DNA from: Herbiconiux sp. A18JL235
GTDB lineage: Bacteria; Actinomycetota; Actinomycetes; Actinomycetales; Microbacteriaceae
Direction: 5' to 3'
Assembly: GCF_040939305.1 (NCBI RefSeq)
Contig: NZ_CP162511.1
Coordinates: 2,604,001 to 2,668,000, forward strand
DNA: 64,000 nt
Under the pieces are notes generated by a model. It saw only the letters and a program-made list of their open reading frames with translations, did no database searches and was not told the DNA's origin. Shown here one piece after another: positions 26,580-35,438 of this stretch (its first letter is position 1; the number at the start of each line of letters is the position of its first letter). Made by a program: the position numbers and the translations under genes.

Positions 26580-27065
26580 TCAGCGAAAGCGCTCGACCAG
26601 CGGCGGTGACGAGGAGGAGGACTCGCCCCGCCCCGCGGGCGTCTCAGCGCCGCGTCGGGCCCGCAGCACCGAGACCCCGGCGGCGAGCCCACCTGCCGCG
26701 GCGGGGATCGGCACGGTCCAGAGCACGAGCCAGAAGTCGGGCATAAGGGCCGCTGCCGTGACGATGCCCGTCACGATCACGAACAGCGCCGAGGCGACGC
26801 CCGTCAGTACCGCCGCCGTCGTGGGCAGCAGGGCGGGCGACCGTGCGCCGGCGTACCAGCCGAGCACGGTGCCGATCGACGAGAACAGGGCCAACGCCAG
26901 GGCGATCTGGAGGCTCGCCTGGGTGGTGACCGTCCAGCTGTGCGCATCGGGACGGGGCGATGTCGACAGCAGCAGCTGCGTCGAGAGGGAACTCGCGAGA
27001 AAGGTGGCGACTCCGCTGGTGGCTGTGAACCACGGCAGGGAGTGCCTGTGTGACGCCTTTGTCAT
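26580..27065 (-). CDS. Four-helix membrane protein of unknown function
   Basis: The 161-residue product has four hydrophobic segments (about residues 12-33, 48-68, 78-102 and 108-130) and a Ser-rich, basic C-terminal tail. No family is recognised. The start was chosen at MTKASHRHS because CATACT lies six bases upstream; an in-frame start 21 codons earlier would overlap the divergent Eis-like gene. The two start codons are only 25 bases apart, so their promoters overlap. Confidence 0.7.
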   Translation of the reverse strand: MTKASHRHSLPWFTATSGVATFLASSLSTQLLLSTSPRPDAHSWTVTTQASLQIALALALFSSIGTVLGWYAGARSPALLPTTAAVLTGVASALFVIVTGIVTAAALMPDFWLVLWTVPIPAAAGGLAAGVSVLRARRGAETPAGRGESSSSSPPLVERFR

Positions 27066-27071
27066 GACCCG

Positions 27072-27077
27072 AGTATG
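27072..27077 (-). promoter_or_regulatory. Candidate -10 element, leaderless type
   Basis: CATACT on the minus strand ends six bases before the ATG at 27065, inside the 25-base gap to the divergent Eis-like gene. Confidence 0.45.
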
Positions 27078-27090
27078 CCACGCTGGATGC

Positions 27091-28413
27091 ATGACTCCAC
27101 GTACCGGTGCCGAGCCGGAGATCCGCACGTTCCCCGCCGCCGTCGACGCCGACGGGCACGCCGACGCAGCGACGAGGGAGTGGATCGAGGCCGAGGCGCA
27201 GGGCTTCTACGAGCCCCGTCGCACCGAGACGATTCTCGACCGCCGAGCCCGCCACCTGGTCGCCGACGCGCAGCGCCTCACCGGCGTCTACCAGGCGTCG
27301 ACCTCCCCCGCCGCGTACGGCCCTGAGGTGCCCGTGGCGACCTTCGCGAGCTTCGACGGCGAGCTCTCCACCGGGGCCGGCGAATCGGTGCGGGCGAACC
27401 TCATCTCCGCGGTGACGGTGCGCCCCACCCACCGCCGTCGGGGCCTGCTGCGGCGCATGATGCTCGCCGATCTCGAGCGCGCCGTCGCCGACGGTCACAT
27501 GCTCGCCGCGCTCACGGTGTCGGAGGCGACGATCTACCGCCGTTTCGGGTTCGGCGTCGCCACCGAGGTGAACGCCGTCACGGTCACGACCGACTCCCGG
27601 TTCCGGCTCGCCACCGCGCCCGCCGGGCGTTGTGAGCTCGTCGAGCCCGCCTCGCTCGCCGAGCTCGGCCCCGGCGTGTTCGCCCGCTTCCACGCCGGGC
27701 GACCCGGTTCGATCACGCGCCTTTCGCGCCACTGGAGCCGCACCGCCGGCCTCGAGGGAGACGATCGCGACGACGCCCCCGAGGTGCGTGCGGCCGTGCA
27801 CCTCGACGACTCCGACACCGTCGACGGGTACGTCTCCTACCGCTTCACCGGCTGGGACACCACGCCGCACACGGTCGAGATCGTCGACCTGGTGGCCGCC
27901 ACCGGCGACGCGTACCTCGGTCTTTGGGAGTTCCTCGGATCGCTCGACCTGGTGGAGCGCGTGACCTGGGACGCAGCGCCCGTCGACGACCCGTTGCGCT
28001 GGGCCCTGACCGATTGGCGCGTGGTGAAGGCCACCGGCGTCGACGACTGGTTGTGGATCCGCGTGCTCGACCCGGCACGCGCCTTCGCCGCCCGCGCCTA
28101 TGTGCCGGGCACCACCGGCGACCTGACCATCGACATCACGGATGCGCTCGGTCACGCCGACGGTCGGCTCGCGCTCCGGGTCGACGACGGTGTCGGCACC
28201 GCGGTTCTCACGCCCCGCGGCGCCGACGCGGGAGCTGGCGGCGCCGATCTCGTGCTCGACGTCGCCGACCTCGGGTCGCTCTACCTCGGCGGCGTCGACC
28301 CGCGCGTACTCTCCGCGGCGGGCCGTCTGCGCGAGCTCGTCCCCGGGGCCGCGCTGCGTGCGCGCACGCTGCTCGCCCCGGTCGCGCCGGTCTGGGGCAC
28401 CACGCACTTCTGA
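27091..28413 (+). CDS. Eis-like GNAT N-acetyltransferase
   Basis: The 440-residue product has the size and three-part layout of Eis: an N-terminal GNAT domain with the acetyl-CoA loop VRPTHRRRGLLRRMM (about residues 111-125) and ATIYRRFGFG, a second GNAT-like domain, and a C-terminal sterol-carrier-like domain. The chain ends in Phe (GTTHF); in mycobacterial Eis the terminal carboxylate of Phe is a catalytic base, and the Tyr in ATIYRR matches its acid. Eis enzymes acetylate amines on several positions, including aminoglycosides; the natural substrate here is unknown. It is divergent from a membrane protein with a 25-base gap. Confidence 0.9.
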   Translation: MTPRTGAEPEIRTFPAAVDADGHADAATREWIEAEAQGFYEPRRTETILDRRARHLVADAQRLTGVYQASTSPAAYGPEVPVATFASFDGELSTGAGESVRANLISAVTVRPTHRRRGLLRRMMLADLERAVADGHMLAALTVSEATIYRRFGFGVATEVNAVTVTTDSRFRLATAPAGRCELVEPASLAELGPGVFARFHAGRPGSITRLSRHWSRTAGLEGDDRDDAPEVRAAVHLDDSDTVDGYVSYRFTGWDTTPHTVEIVDLVAATGDAYLGLWEFLGSLDLVERVTWDAAPVDDPLRWALTDWRVVKATGVDDWLWIRVLDPARAFAARAYVPGTTGDLTIDITDALGHADGRLALRVDDGVGTAVLTPRGADAGAGGADLVLDVADLGSLYLGGVDPRVLSAAGRLRELVPGAALRARTLLAPVAPVWGTTHF

Positions 28414-28446
28414 TCGTGCGCGGCGCCCCGGCCGCATCCCGTCGGC

Positions 28447-29265
28447 TCAGCGGGCGAGGAACCCCGCGTCGACGGGCAAGGTGACGCCCGTCACGTACCG
28501 CGCCTCGTCGCTCACGAGCCACGCGATCGCGTTCGAGATGTCGAGCGCCTCGATCATCGGCACCGGCAGCAGGTTCTGCATCGCCGCGCCCATGCCGGGG
28601 TTGGCCGCGAGGAAGGCCTGCATGGCGTCGTTGACCACCATCGGCGTGTTCACGCCGGTGGGATGAACGGTGTTGACCCGGATGCTGTACTGCGCCAGCC
28701 AGTTGGCGTACGTGTGCATGAGCCCCACCACGCCGTGCTTCGACGCGGCGTAGCCCGAGGTCGCGCCTGTGCCGTCGCCTCCGGCACCCGACAGGCCCTG
28801 CGTCGAGCTGGTGAGCACGATGGCCCCGCCGCGACCGTTCTCGATCATCGACGGCACCCCCGCCTTGACGGTGTTGTGCACGCCGAACAGGTTCACCTCC
28901 ACGACGTCGCGGAAGGCCTGATCGTCGTCGATGGTCGTGCCCTGCGGCGCGATGCCGGCGTTGGCGAGAATGATGTCGACGGGCCCGAGCTCGGCGACGC
29001 CCCGCTCGACGGCGGTCTTCAGGGCGGCGATGTCGCGCACGTCGGCCTCGACGGCGACGATGCGGCGGTCGAGCCCCTCGACGGCGGCGACGGTCTCCTC
29101 CAGGTCGGCGGACGTCGCCATCGGATACGGCACGGAGTCGATCTGCGAGCAGATGTCGACGGCGATGACGTCGGCGCCCTCCTGCGCCAGTCGCACGGCG
29201 TGGCTGCGGCCCTGGCCTCGGGCGGCACCGGTGATGAAGGCGACCTTGCCCTCGAGCTTTCCCAT
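28447..29265 (-). CDS. Mycofactocin-type SDR family oxidoreductase
   Basis: The 272-residue product is a short-chain dehydrogenase of the mycofactocin-coupled group, recognised by ITGAARGQGRSHAVRLA at the nucleotide site and VDIC with an insert of about 20 residues after it. NAG and the catalytic Ser, Tyr and Lys (TSSTQG, SGYAASKHG) are present. Enzymes of this group hold NAD tightly and pass electrons to the redox peptide mycofactocin instead of free NAD. The C-terminus VTLPVDAGF is typical. The maturation genes are not in the window. A promoter and palindromic operator lie upstream. Confidence 0.87.
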   Translation of the reverse strand: MGKLEGKVAFITGAARGQGRSHAVRLAQEGADVIAVDICSQIDSVPYPMATSADLEETVAAVEGLDRRIVAVEADVRDIAALKTAVERGVAELGPVDIILANAGIAPQGTTIDDDQAFRDVVEVNLFGVHNTVKAGVPSMIENGRGGAIVLTSSTQGLSGAGGDGTGATSGYAASKHGVVGLMHTYANWLAQYSIRVNTVHPTGVNTPMVVNDAMQAFLAANPGMGAAMQNLLPVPMIEALDISNAIAWLVSDEARYVTGVTLPVDAGFLAR

Positions 29266-29336
29266 GACTGTTCCCTTCTCGCGTCCAGGCGACGGCGCAG
29301 GGATCCGTGAGGGGGTCGAGCGACGTCGCTCCTTTT

Positions 29337-29386
29337 CGGCACTGAGTGCCGTTACCCAGGCTAGTCGTCGACACCCGTCGCTTCAA
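29337..29386 (-). promoter_or_regulatory. Promoter and palindromic operator of the mycofactocin-type SDR
   Basis: On the minus strand TTGAAG (29381-29386) and TAGCCT (29358-29363) are spaced by 17 bases, a good -35/-10 pair. CGGCACTGAGTGCCG (29337-29351), with six-base arms, lies just downstream, about where transcription starts, so it is probably a repressor site. No TetR or similar regulator gene is adjacent. Confidence 0.65.
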
Positions 29387-29428
29387 GGGTCCCGCTATCG
29401 AGAGCGCGCTTTTCCGCATCCACGGATC

Positions 29429-29434
29429 TAGAAT
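29429..29434 (+). promoter_or_regulatory. -10 element, leaderless type, for the mod operon
   Basis: TAGAAT ends seven bases before the ATG at 29442 of the molybdate regulator gene. Confidence 0.6.
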
Positions 29435-29441
29435 GGGATCC

Positions 29442-29846
29442 ATGACGCAGATACGGATTCGGGAGGCGGCAGCATTCCTCGGAGTGAGTGACGACACCGT
29501 TCGCCGCTGGATCGATTCAGGTCTTCTCGAGGCGCAGCCCGACGCCGCAGGGAGGAGCACCGTCGACGGTCTGGCTCTCGCGCAGCTCGCCGGGCGAAAC
29601 GCGGTGCTCCCCGCCGACCCGAGCGAGGTGCGGCGCAGCGCCCGCAACCGCTTCGTCGGCCTGGTCACCGCCGTCACCGCCGACACCGTCATGGCCCAGG
29701 TCGAGCTGCAGTGCGGCCCGCACCGCGTCGTCTCGCTCATGTCGAGCGAGGCCGTGCGGGAGCTCGGTCTCGAGCCCGGCTCCGTGGCGATCGCGGTCGT
29801 GAAGGCGACGACCGTCGTCGTCGAGACCCCGGGGAGCGACGCGTGA
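29442..29846 (+). CDS. MerR/excisionase-like HTH with TOBE molybdate-binding domain
   Basis: The 134-residue product joins an N-terminal excisionase/MerR-type helix-turn-helix ([26 protein letters not shown], residues about 5-30) to a TOBE (Mop) domain from about residue 68 ([23 protein letters not shown]), which binds molybdate or tungstate. It heads the modABC operon; its stop overlaps the modA start (GTGA), so it is most likely the molybdate-responsive regulator or storage protein of the operon. The ATG at 29442 fits the leaderless -10; a start three codons earlier is possible. Confidence 0.9.
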   Translation: MTQIRIREAAAFLGVSDDTVRRWIDSGLLEAQPDAAGRSTVDGLALAQLAGRNAVLPADPSEVRRSARNRFVGLVTAVTADTVMAQVELQCGPHRVVSLMSSEAVRELGLEPGSVAIAVVKATTVVVETPGSDA

Positions 29847-30661
29847 ACTCCGGGGCGGCACTCGCGAAGATCGCGGCCAGACTCGCCGCCGCCGCCGTCG
29901 TGCTGACCCTGACGGGATGCGCAGGGCAGACGAGCGGCGCCGAGACGACGGCGACGACCTCCCCCGGCGCCGGATCGAGCCTCTCCGGCTCGATCACGGT
30001 GTTCGCCGCAGCCTCGCTCAAGGGCACCTTCACCGAGCTGGCCGAGGAGTTCGAGGCCGCGCATCCGGGCACCAGCGTCGAGCTGACCTTCGCCGGGTCG
30101 AGCGACCTGGTCACCCAGATCACCGAGGGCGCCCCCGCCGACGTGTTCGCCTCGGCCGACGAGAAGAACATGGCGAAGCTCACCGAGGCCGGCCTGATCG
30201 ACGCCGAGGCGCCGGTCGACTTCGCCACGAACGTGCTCACCATCGCCGTGCCCCCGGGCGACCCGGCGGGCGTCACCGGGATCGCCGATCTCGCCGACCC
30301 CGCCCTGAAGGTCGTGGTGTGTGCGCCGCAGGTGCCGTGCGGGGCCGCCACGACGACGGTCGAGGAGGCGACGGGCATCACCCTCGCGCCCGTGTCGGAG
30401 GAGTCGTCGGTGACCGATGTGCTCGGCAAGGTGACCTCGGGCGAGGCGGATGCCGGGCTCGTCTACGTCACCGACGTGATCGCCGCGGGCGACTCGGTCG
30501 AGGGCGTCGCCTTCCCCGAGTCGAGCGAGGCGGTGAACACCTACCCCATCGCCACGGTCGAGGCCTCCTCGCGGAAGGAGCTCGCCGACGCCTTCGTCGG
30601 CTTCGTCACCGGCGAAGTCGGCCAGGGCGTGCTGCAGGCCGCGGGCTTCGGAGCGCCGTGA
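29843..30661 (+). CDS. modA: Molybdate ABC transporter substrate-binding lipoprotein
   Basis: The 272-residue lipoprotein (lipobox LTGC near residue 26) carries the ModA fold: [21 protein letters not shown] at the start of the mature domain, the ligand-binding [25 protein letters not shown] segment, and [13 protein letters not shown] towards the end. It captures molybdate outside the membrane and hands it to ModB. The GTG start overlaps the regulator stop and its own stop overlaps the modB start. Confidence 0.95.
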   Translation: MNSGAALAKIAARLAAAAVVLTLTGCAGQTSGAETTATTSPGAGSSLSGSITVFAAASLKGTFTELAEEFEAAHPGTSVELTFAGSSDLVTQITEGAPADVFASADEKNMAKLTEAGLIDAEAPVDFATNVLTIAVPPGDPAGVTGIADLADPALKVVVCAPQVPCGAATTTVEEATGITLAPVSEESSVTDVLGKVTSGEADAGLVYVTDVIAAGDSVEGVAFPESSEAVNTYPIATVEASSRKELADAFVGFVTGEVGQGVLQAAGFGAP

Positions 30662-31482
30662 CCCGCACCGCCGCGGCCACCCCGCCCACGGGCGTTCCGC
30701 GCTGGATCGTCGTCGTCGCCGTGATCGGCGGCCTCTTCGTGGTGGTGCCGCTCGCGGCGATGGTGCTGCGGGTCGACGGGAGTCGGTTCATCCCGCTCAT
30801 CACCTCGGAGTCGTCGCTCGACGCCCTCTGGCTGAGCCTCCGCACCTCGCTCGCGGCGACGGCGCTCTGCGTGCTGCTCGGCGTACCGATGGCGGTCGTG
30901 CTGGCGCGCACCCGCTTCTGGGGGCAGAAGATCCTGCGCGCCCTGGTGCTGCTCCCGCTGGTGCTGCCACCCGTGGTCGGGGGCATCGCGCTGCTCTACA
31001 CCTTCGGCCGACGCGGGCTCCTCGGTCAGGGCTTCCAGGCCTTCGGCATCGAGATCGCCTTCTCGACGACGGCGGTCGTGCTCGCCCAGACCTTCGTCGC
31101 CCTCCCTTTCCTGGTGCTGAGCCTCGAGGGCGCCCTCCGCACGGCGGGCACGCGGTACGAGGCCGTGGGCGCCACCCTCGGCGCGGCTCCCACCACAGTG
31201 CTTCGCCGCATCACCCTCCCCCTGGTGCTCCCGGCCCTGGTGTCGGGCGCCGTGCTGTCGTTCGCCCGGGCACTCGGCGAGTTCGGGGCGACCCTCACCT
31301 TCGCCGGCAGCCTGCAGGGAGTCACCCGCACCCTGCCGCTCGAGGTCTACCTGCAGCGCGAGACCGATCCCGACGCGGCGGTCGCCCTCTCGCTTGTGCT
31401 CGTGGTGGTGTCGATCGTCGTCGTCACCGTCGCCCACCGCGTGGGCGAGACCCGCACGGCGCCGCTCGGAGGCACCTCGTGA
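30658..31482 (+). CDS. modB: Molybdate ABC transporter permease
   Basis: The 274-residue product is an inner-membrane permease with about six helices. The EAA loop is clear: [24 protein letters not shown] with the conserved Gly, the contact with the ATPase. The helices start near residue 20. The GTG start overlaps the modA stop and the stop overlaps the modC start, so all four genes from 29442 are translationally chained. Confidence 0.95.
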   Translation: MTRTAAATPPTGVPRWIVVVAVIGGLFVVVPLAAMVLRVDGSRFIPLITSESSLDALWLSLRTSLAATALCVLLGVPMAVVLARTRFWGQKILRALVLLPLVLPPVVGGIALLYTFGRRGLLGQGFQAFGIEIAFSTTAVVLAQTFVALPFLVLSLEGALRTAGTRYEAVGATLGAAPTTVLRRITLPLVLPALVSGAVLSFARALGEFGATLTFAGSLQGVTRTLPLEVYLQRETDPDAAVALSLVLVVVSIVVVTVAHRVGETRTAPLGGTS

Positions 31483-32561
31483 GCCTGCAGTTCTCGGCGC
31501 GACTCGCCGAGCGCTCCTTCGACGTCGACCTCGAGCTCGCCACGGGCGAGACCGTCGCGGTTCTGGGCCCGAACGGGGCGGGCAAGTCGACCCTGCTCGC
31601 CCTGCTCGCGGGCCTCCTGCGCCCCGACAGCGGGTGCGCCGAGCTCGACGGCACCGTGCTCTTCGATGCCCAGGACAGCGGACGAGGTGGCGTGTGGCTC
31701 GCCCCGCACCGCCGCTCGGTGGCGCTCCTGTCGCAGGAGCCGCTGCTGTTCCCTCACCTCTCCGTGCTCGAGAACGTCGCCTTCGGCCCACGCACCCGCA
31801 CCGATCGGGCGACCGCGGCGGCCCGGGCCCGCCACTGGCTCGACGAGGTCGACGCCACCGCCCTCGCCGACCGCCGGCCCGCACAGCTCTCGGGTGGTCA
31901 GGCGCAGCGGGTCGCCGTGGGCAGGGCCCTCGCCGCCGAACCCCGCCTGCTGCTGCTCGACGAGCCGATGGCGGCCCTCGACGTGGCGGTCGCGCCCGCG
32001 CTCAGACGGATGCTCCGCCGCGTGCTCGCCGATCGCACCGCGGTGGTCGTCACCCACGACGTCCTCGACGCCTTTCTGCTGGCCGACCGCGTGGTGGTGA
32101 TGGATGCCGGCCGGGTCGTCGATCACGGTCCCACCCGCGACGTGCTCGAGCGCCCGACGAATTCGTTCACGGCGGGCCTGGCCTCGCTGAACCTCATCAC
32201 CGGGGTCGGCGACGGCCCCAGCAGCGACGGCACTGCGACGGCGCGCGTGCGTGCGCAGTCCGGGGTCGTCCTCACCGCGCGCGCCGTCGCCGACATCCCT
32301 CCCGGGGTGCCGGCCGGGGTGGCCGTGCGACCTGCGAGGGTCTCGATCGGCTCGGCAGACGACCTCCGGCGCGTCTCCGCGGCCAACCAGGTGGAAGCGA
32401 CCGTCGTCGATGTCGAACCGCACGGCGACCTCGTGCGTGTGCGCACGGATCTGCTCTCCGCCGACCTGGCTCCAGGCGACGCCGCCGCACTCGACCTCGA
32501 GGCCGGCACGCGCATCCTGTGCTCGTTCGACGCCGCCGACGCCGCCGCCTACCCGCTCTGA
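31479..32561 (+). CDS. modC: Molybdate ABC transporter ATPase
   Basis: The 360-residue product has an ABC ATPase domain with Walker [10 protein letters not shown] (about residues 30-38), Q-loop [12 protein letters not shown], signature [15 protein letters not shown] (about 137) and Walker [13 protein letters not shown] (about 158), and a C-terminal TOBE domain (about 275-355) for molybdate-dependent regulation. It powers ModB. The GTG start overlaps the modB stop. It ends convergent with the CDP-alcohol transferase gene, 20 bases apart; CCGCTCTGAGCGG across its stop may form a short hairpin. Confidence 0.95.
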   Translation: MSLQFSARLAERSFDVDLELATGETVAVLGPNGAGKSTLLALLAGLLRPDSGCAELDGTVLFDAQDSGRGGVWLAPHRRSVALLSQEPLLFPHLSVLENVAFGPRTRTDRATAAARARHWLDEVDATALADRRPAQLSGGQAQRVAVGRALAAEPRLLLLDEPMAALDVAVAPALRRMLRRVLADRTAVVVTHDVLDAFLLADRVVVMDAGRVVDHGPTRDVLERPTNSFTAGLASLNLITGVGDGPSSDGTATARVRAQSGVVLTARAVADIPPGVPAGVAVRPARVSIGSADDLRRVSAANQVEATVVDVEPHGDLVRVRTDLLSADLAPGDAAALDLEAGTRILCSFDAADAAAYPL

Positions 32562-32580
32562 GCGGAGGGGCAGCCCGTGG

Positions 32581-33126
32581 TCACACCTCCTGCGCACCGC
32601 GCGGGGTGCGGGCGAGGGCGGCCACGTACTGCAGGTTCGCCAGCGCGTGCAGCACCACTCCGGCGCCCACCACCACGAGGGCGGCAACGGTGAGCGTCTC
32701 GCTCGCCGGGGCGAAGGAGGCGACCAGGAGGGTGAGCGGGAAGCCCACCATGAGGAGCACCGTGCGCACCCTGCCGATCCAGCGCACCCGCACGATACCG
32801 GGCTGCCGCACCATCACCACGACCCCGAGCAGGAGGTCGCTCACGAGCAGCACGATCGCCATCCACAGCGGCACGAGGCCCGCGAACACGAGGGTCGCGC
32901 AGACGACGAACTGGCTCACCCGGTCGGCGACCGGATCGAGCTTCTTGCCGAAGTCGGTGACCTGGTCGAAGCGGCGCGCGATGAACCCGTCGGCCCAGTC
33001 GGTGATGCCGAGCACGACCAGCACGACGAGGGCGCCGAACGGGTTCTCCCCCACCAGCAGCACCAGCACGAACAGCGGCGTGAGAACGATCAGCCGACCG
33101 AGGGAGATGGCGTTGGGCAGGTTCAC
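32581..33126 (-). CDS. CDP-alcohol phosphatidyltransferase
   Basis: The 181-residue membrane protein carries the complete family motif, D-x2-DG-x2-AR-x8-G-x3-D-x3-D, seen as DWADGFIARR and GKKLDPVADR (about residues 43-68), the metal site that transfers a phosphoalcohol from a CDP-lipid. About six helices follow. Enzymes of this size include phosphatidylglycerophosphate synthases and related phosphatidyltransferases; the acceptor cannot be told. The start is GTG, eleven bases after the preceding small gene, so both are probably cotranscribed. Confidence 0.88.
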   Translation of the reverse strand: MNLPNAISLGRLIVLTPLFVLVLLVGENPFGALVVLVVLGITDWADGFIARRFDQVTDFGKKLDPVADRVSQFVVCATLVFAGLVPLWMAIVLLVSDLLLGVVVMVRQPGIVRVRWIGRVRTVLLMVGFPLTLLVASFAPASETLTVAALVVVGAGVVLHALANLQYVAALARTPRGAQEV

Positions 33127-33137
33127 TCTCGCCCGGT

Positions 33138-33353
33138 TCAGACTTCGGGAAGCGGCTCGGTGGTGATGATGCTGCCCACCCAGCCGGGCTGGGAGGCGAT
33201 CACCTCGGTGAGTTCGGCGTTGATGTAGAGGGTGCCGCCGTCGGGGCCCGCGGAGTGGAAGTAGGAGTCGGCGAAGACCGAGTCGCTCAGCACCACCTTG
33301 ACGTTGGGATAGGTCTGGACGATGCGAGCGATCGCCCGTTCGGGGTCAGACAC
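33138..33353 (-). CDS. Small protein of unknown function, 71 residues
   Basis: The 71-residue product is soluble and slightly acidic, with a short N-terminal helix and beta-like sequence; no family is recognised. AGGAGG lies four bases before the GTG, which fixes the start. It is 11 bases upstream of the CDP-alcohol transferase gene and probably in the same transcript, and divergent from the STAS gene. Confidence 0.65.
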   Translation of the reverse strand: MSDPERAIARIVQTYPNVKVVLSDSVFADSYFHSAGPDGGTLYINAELTEVIASQPGWVGSIITTEPLPEV

Positions 33354-33406
33354 ATCGCCTCCTTTCGCTAGCCTATGAACAGCTTACGTCGAGGGAGTAG
33401 TCATCC

Positions 33407-33739
33407 ATGGAGTTCCAGACCGAATCGCACGGAGACGACATCGCGGTCATCCGCGGTGACGGCCGCCTCAACATGGTGTCAGGGCCGCTGCTCCGAGACG
33501 CGGTGAAACGGGCGGTCGACGGCGGCAGGGCGCGCATCGTCGTCGATCTCAGCCGAGTGGCGTTCATGGACTCCTCCGGCCTCGGAGCCCTCATCGGCTC
33601 GCTCAAGACCGCCCGCGAGCACCACGGCGACCTGCGCATCGTCGCGCCCTCGGCACAGGTCAGCATGGTGTTGAAGCTCTCGAACGTCGAGACCATCCTC
33701 ACGCCGTACGCCTCGGTCGAGGAGGCCTACCGTGACTGA
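33407..33739 (+). CDS. STAS-domain anti-sigma factor antagonist
   Basis: The 110-residue product is a single STAS domain of the SpoIIAA/RsbV type. The phosphorylatable Ser is visible in FMDSSGLGALIGSL (about residue 57), and the chain begins with the usual MEFQTESHGDDIAVIRGDGRL pattern. In partner switching, the unphosphorylated form frees a sigma factor by binding its anti-sigma kinase. GAGGGAG stands nine bases before the ATG and TAGCCT (33369-33374) is a candidate -10. The next gene, a kinase, overlaps by eight bases. Confidence 0.92.
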   Translation: MEFQTESHGDDIAVIRGDGRLNMVSGPLLRDAVKRAVDGGRARIVVDLSRVAFMDSSGLGALIGSLKTAREHHGDLRIVAPSAQVSMVLKLSNVETILTPYASVEEAYRD

Positions 33740-34145
33740 GGAGCGGAGGAACCTCGTGTTCAACGCGCCGCCCGACGACGTCGACGCGGTTCACGAGTTC
33801 CTCGAGACGGTGTGGGAGGCCAACCCCGGGGTCGGCGAACTCGACCGCATGGCCTTCGAGACGGCGCTCATCGAGCTCGCGTCGAACGTCATCCAGCACG
33901 CCGCGGGCGACGGCGGCGTCACCTGCGTGCTGACCGTCTCGGCCGACGAACAGGGGCTGTCGGCGACCCTCGCCGACACCGCAGACGCCGGCGGCATCGT
34001 GCTGATGAACCGGGAGATGCCGGGCGAGCTCGCCGAGTCGGGCCGCGGCATCGCCCTCATCCAGGCGCTCGTCGACGAGCTCCGCTATGAGCGTCTCGAG
34101 GAGCGCAACATCTGGACCATCACCCGCGCGCACGCAGCCGGCTGA
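33732..34145 (+). CDS. Anti-sigma factor serine kinase (RsbW/SpoIIAB-like)
   Basis: The 137-residue product is a GHKL ATPase of the anti-sigma kinase type. The N box is ELASNVIQHAAG (about residue 48) and the glycine-rich lid is ESGRGIALIQALVDEL (about 97). It should bind ATP, phosphorylate the adjacent STAS protein and hold a sigma factor. The start is GTG, overlapping the end of the STAS gene by eight bases. No sigma factor gene is in the window, so the target is elsewhere or the pair regulates something else. Confidence 0.88.
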   Translation: MTEERRNLVFNAPPDDVDAVHEFLETVWEANPGVGELDRMAFETALIELASNVIQHAAGDGGVTCVLTVSADEQGLSATLADTADAGGIVLMNREMPGELAESGRGIALIQALVDELRYERLEERNIWTITRAHAAG

Positions 34146-34205
34146 GGCGCGCGGCCGCTGCACCCGGGGAGGGCGCGGTGGCCTGAGCGGGCGGGAAGGC
34201 CGCAC

Positions 34206-35384
34206 TCAGCGGCGGCCGACCACCACGACGGTGACGTCGTCGCCCACCGTGCGCGACGACGCGGTGAGGCGCGCCACGCGCGCCACGGCGTCTTGCGGGC
34301 CCTCGGCCTCCCGCACCATCCGAGCCACCTCGGGAAGGCACTCGAGGGTGCCGTCGAACAGGTCGAGCAGCCCGTCGGTGAAGGAGATGAGCCGGTCGCC
34401 CGCACCGAGCACTGCTTCGCCGCGCGTCCACAGGCCGTCGGCGACGATGCCGATGGGGAGACCGGTCGCCTCGAGCCGCGTGAAGGTGCCGTCGGCGCGC
34501 ACGAGCACGGTGAGGCCGTGCCCGGCGTCGGCATAGTCGAGACGGCCGGTGGGGATGTCGATGACGCCGTGCACGAGGGTGGCGAAGCCGCCGATCTGGT
34601 CGAGGTCGTCGGCGAGCTGGGCGTTCACGCGCTCGATGGCTGCGACCACGTCGTCTCCGGTGCGCGCCTGGAAAGCGGTGCGCACCGCGGCCGCCATGAT
34701 CGCGCCCGCGGTGCCCTTGCCCATCACGTCGGCGAGGGTGAACTCGATACCGGTCTCGGAGCCGTGCCAGCTGTAGAAGTCGCCGCCCACGTTCTTGGCG
34801 GGCAGACACACCCCGGCGAGGTCGTAGTCGGGCCAGCTCGGTTGGTCGCGCGGCAGCAGGCGCTGCTGCACCTCGGCCGCGCGGTCGCGGTCGGCGGTCT
34901 CCTGCAGCTCACGCTCCACCCAGGAGCCCATCTCGTCGAGCAGACGCTGCTGCTCGGCGTCGAACTCCCGCGGTTTCGAGTCGACGAGGCAGAGCGTGCC
35001 GACGCGCATGTCGTCGCCGAGGCTCAGCGGGCGGCCGGCGTAGAAGCGGATGTGCCGCTCGTCCCATACCGGCTTCCGGTGCGCGAACCGCGGGTCTGTC
35101 GTCGCATCCGGAACCACCGTCAGCTCCGGCCGCTGGATGGTGACCTCGCAGAACGAGTCCGAGCGCTCGATGCTGGCGCCGTGCCCGTCGAACTGGGGTG
35201 ACTTGGTGAACTGCTGGTGGTCGTCGATGAAGTTGATCTCGGCGACCGGCACCGCGAAGATCTCGCGGGCGAGTCTCGTGATGCGATCGAACCGCTCCTC
35301 GGAGGGGGTGTCGATGAGCGCGAGACGTTCGACGGCCTCGACTCGAATCTTCTCGTATCGGTCGTCGCCCTGTGCCGCACCCAT
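34206..35384 (-). CDS. GAF-domain PP2C-type phosphatase (SpoIIE/RsbU-like)
   Basis: The 392-residue product has an N-terminal GAF domain (about residues 20-165) and a C-terminal SpoIIE-like PP2C phosphatase (about 180-392). Metal-binding Asp residues are in VGGDFYSW and LADVMGKGTAGAIMAAAV, and the end carries VGDDVTVVVV. Such phosphatases remove phosphate from STAS antagonists and so turn a sigma factor on after a signal in the GAF domain. It is convergent with the STAS/kinase pair and completes a partner-switching set. TAGGCT lies six bases before the ATG. Confidence 0.9.
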   Translation of the reverse strand: MGAAQGDDRYEKIRVEAVERLALIDTPSEERFDRITRLAREIFAVPVAEINFIDDHQQFTKSPQFDGHGASIERSDSFCEVTIQRPELTVVPDATTDPRFAHRKPVWDERHIRFYAGRPLSLGDDMRVGTLCLVDSKPREFDAEQQRLLDEMGSWVERELQETADRDRAAEVQQRLLPRDQPSWPDYDLAGVCLPAKNVGGDFYSWHGSETGIEFTLADVMGKGTAGAIMAAAVRTAFQARTGDDVVAAIERVNAQLADDLDQIGGFATLVHGVIDIPTGRLDYADAGHGLTVLVRADGTFTRLEATGLPIGIVADGLWTRGEAVLGAGDRLISFTDGLLDLFDGTLECLPEVARMVREAEGPQDAVARVARLTASSRTVGDDVTVVVVGRR

Positions 35385-35390
35385 GGCCCC

Positions 35391-35396
35391 AGCCTA
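35391..35396 (-). promoter_or_regulatory. -10 element, leaderless type
   Basis: TAGGCT on the minus strand ends six bases before the ATG of the GAF-PP2C gene. Confidence 0.55.
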
Positions 35397-35438
35397 ACCA
35401 ACCGGCCGCCGCGAGCCGGGCACCGCTGCAGCCGCCGG

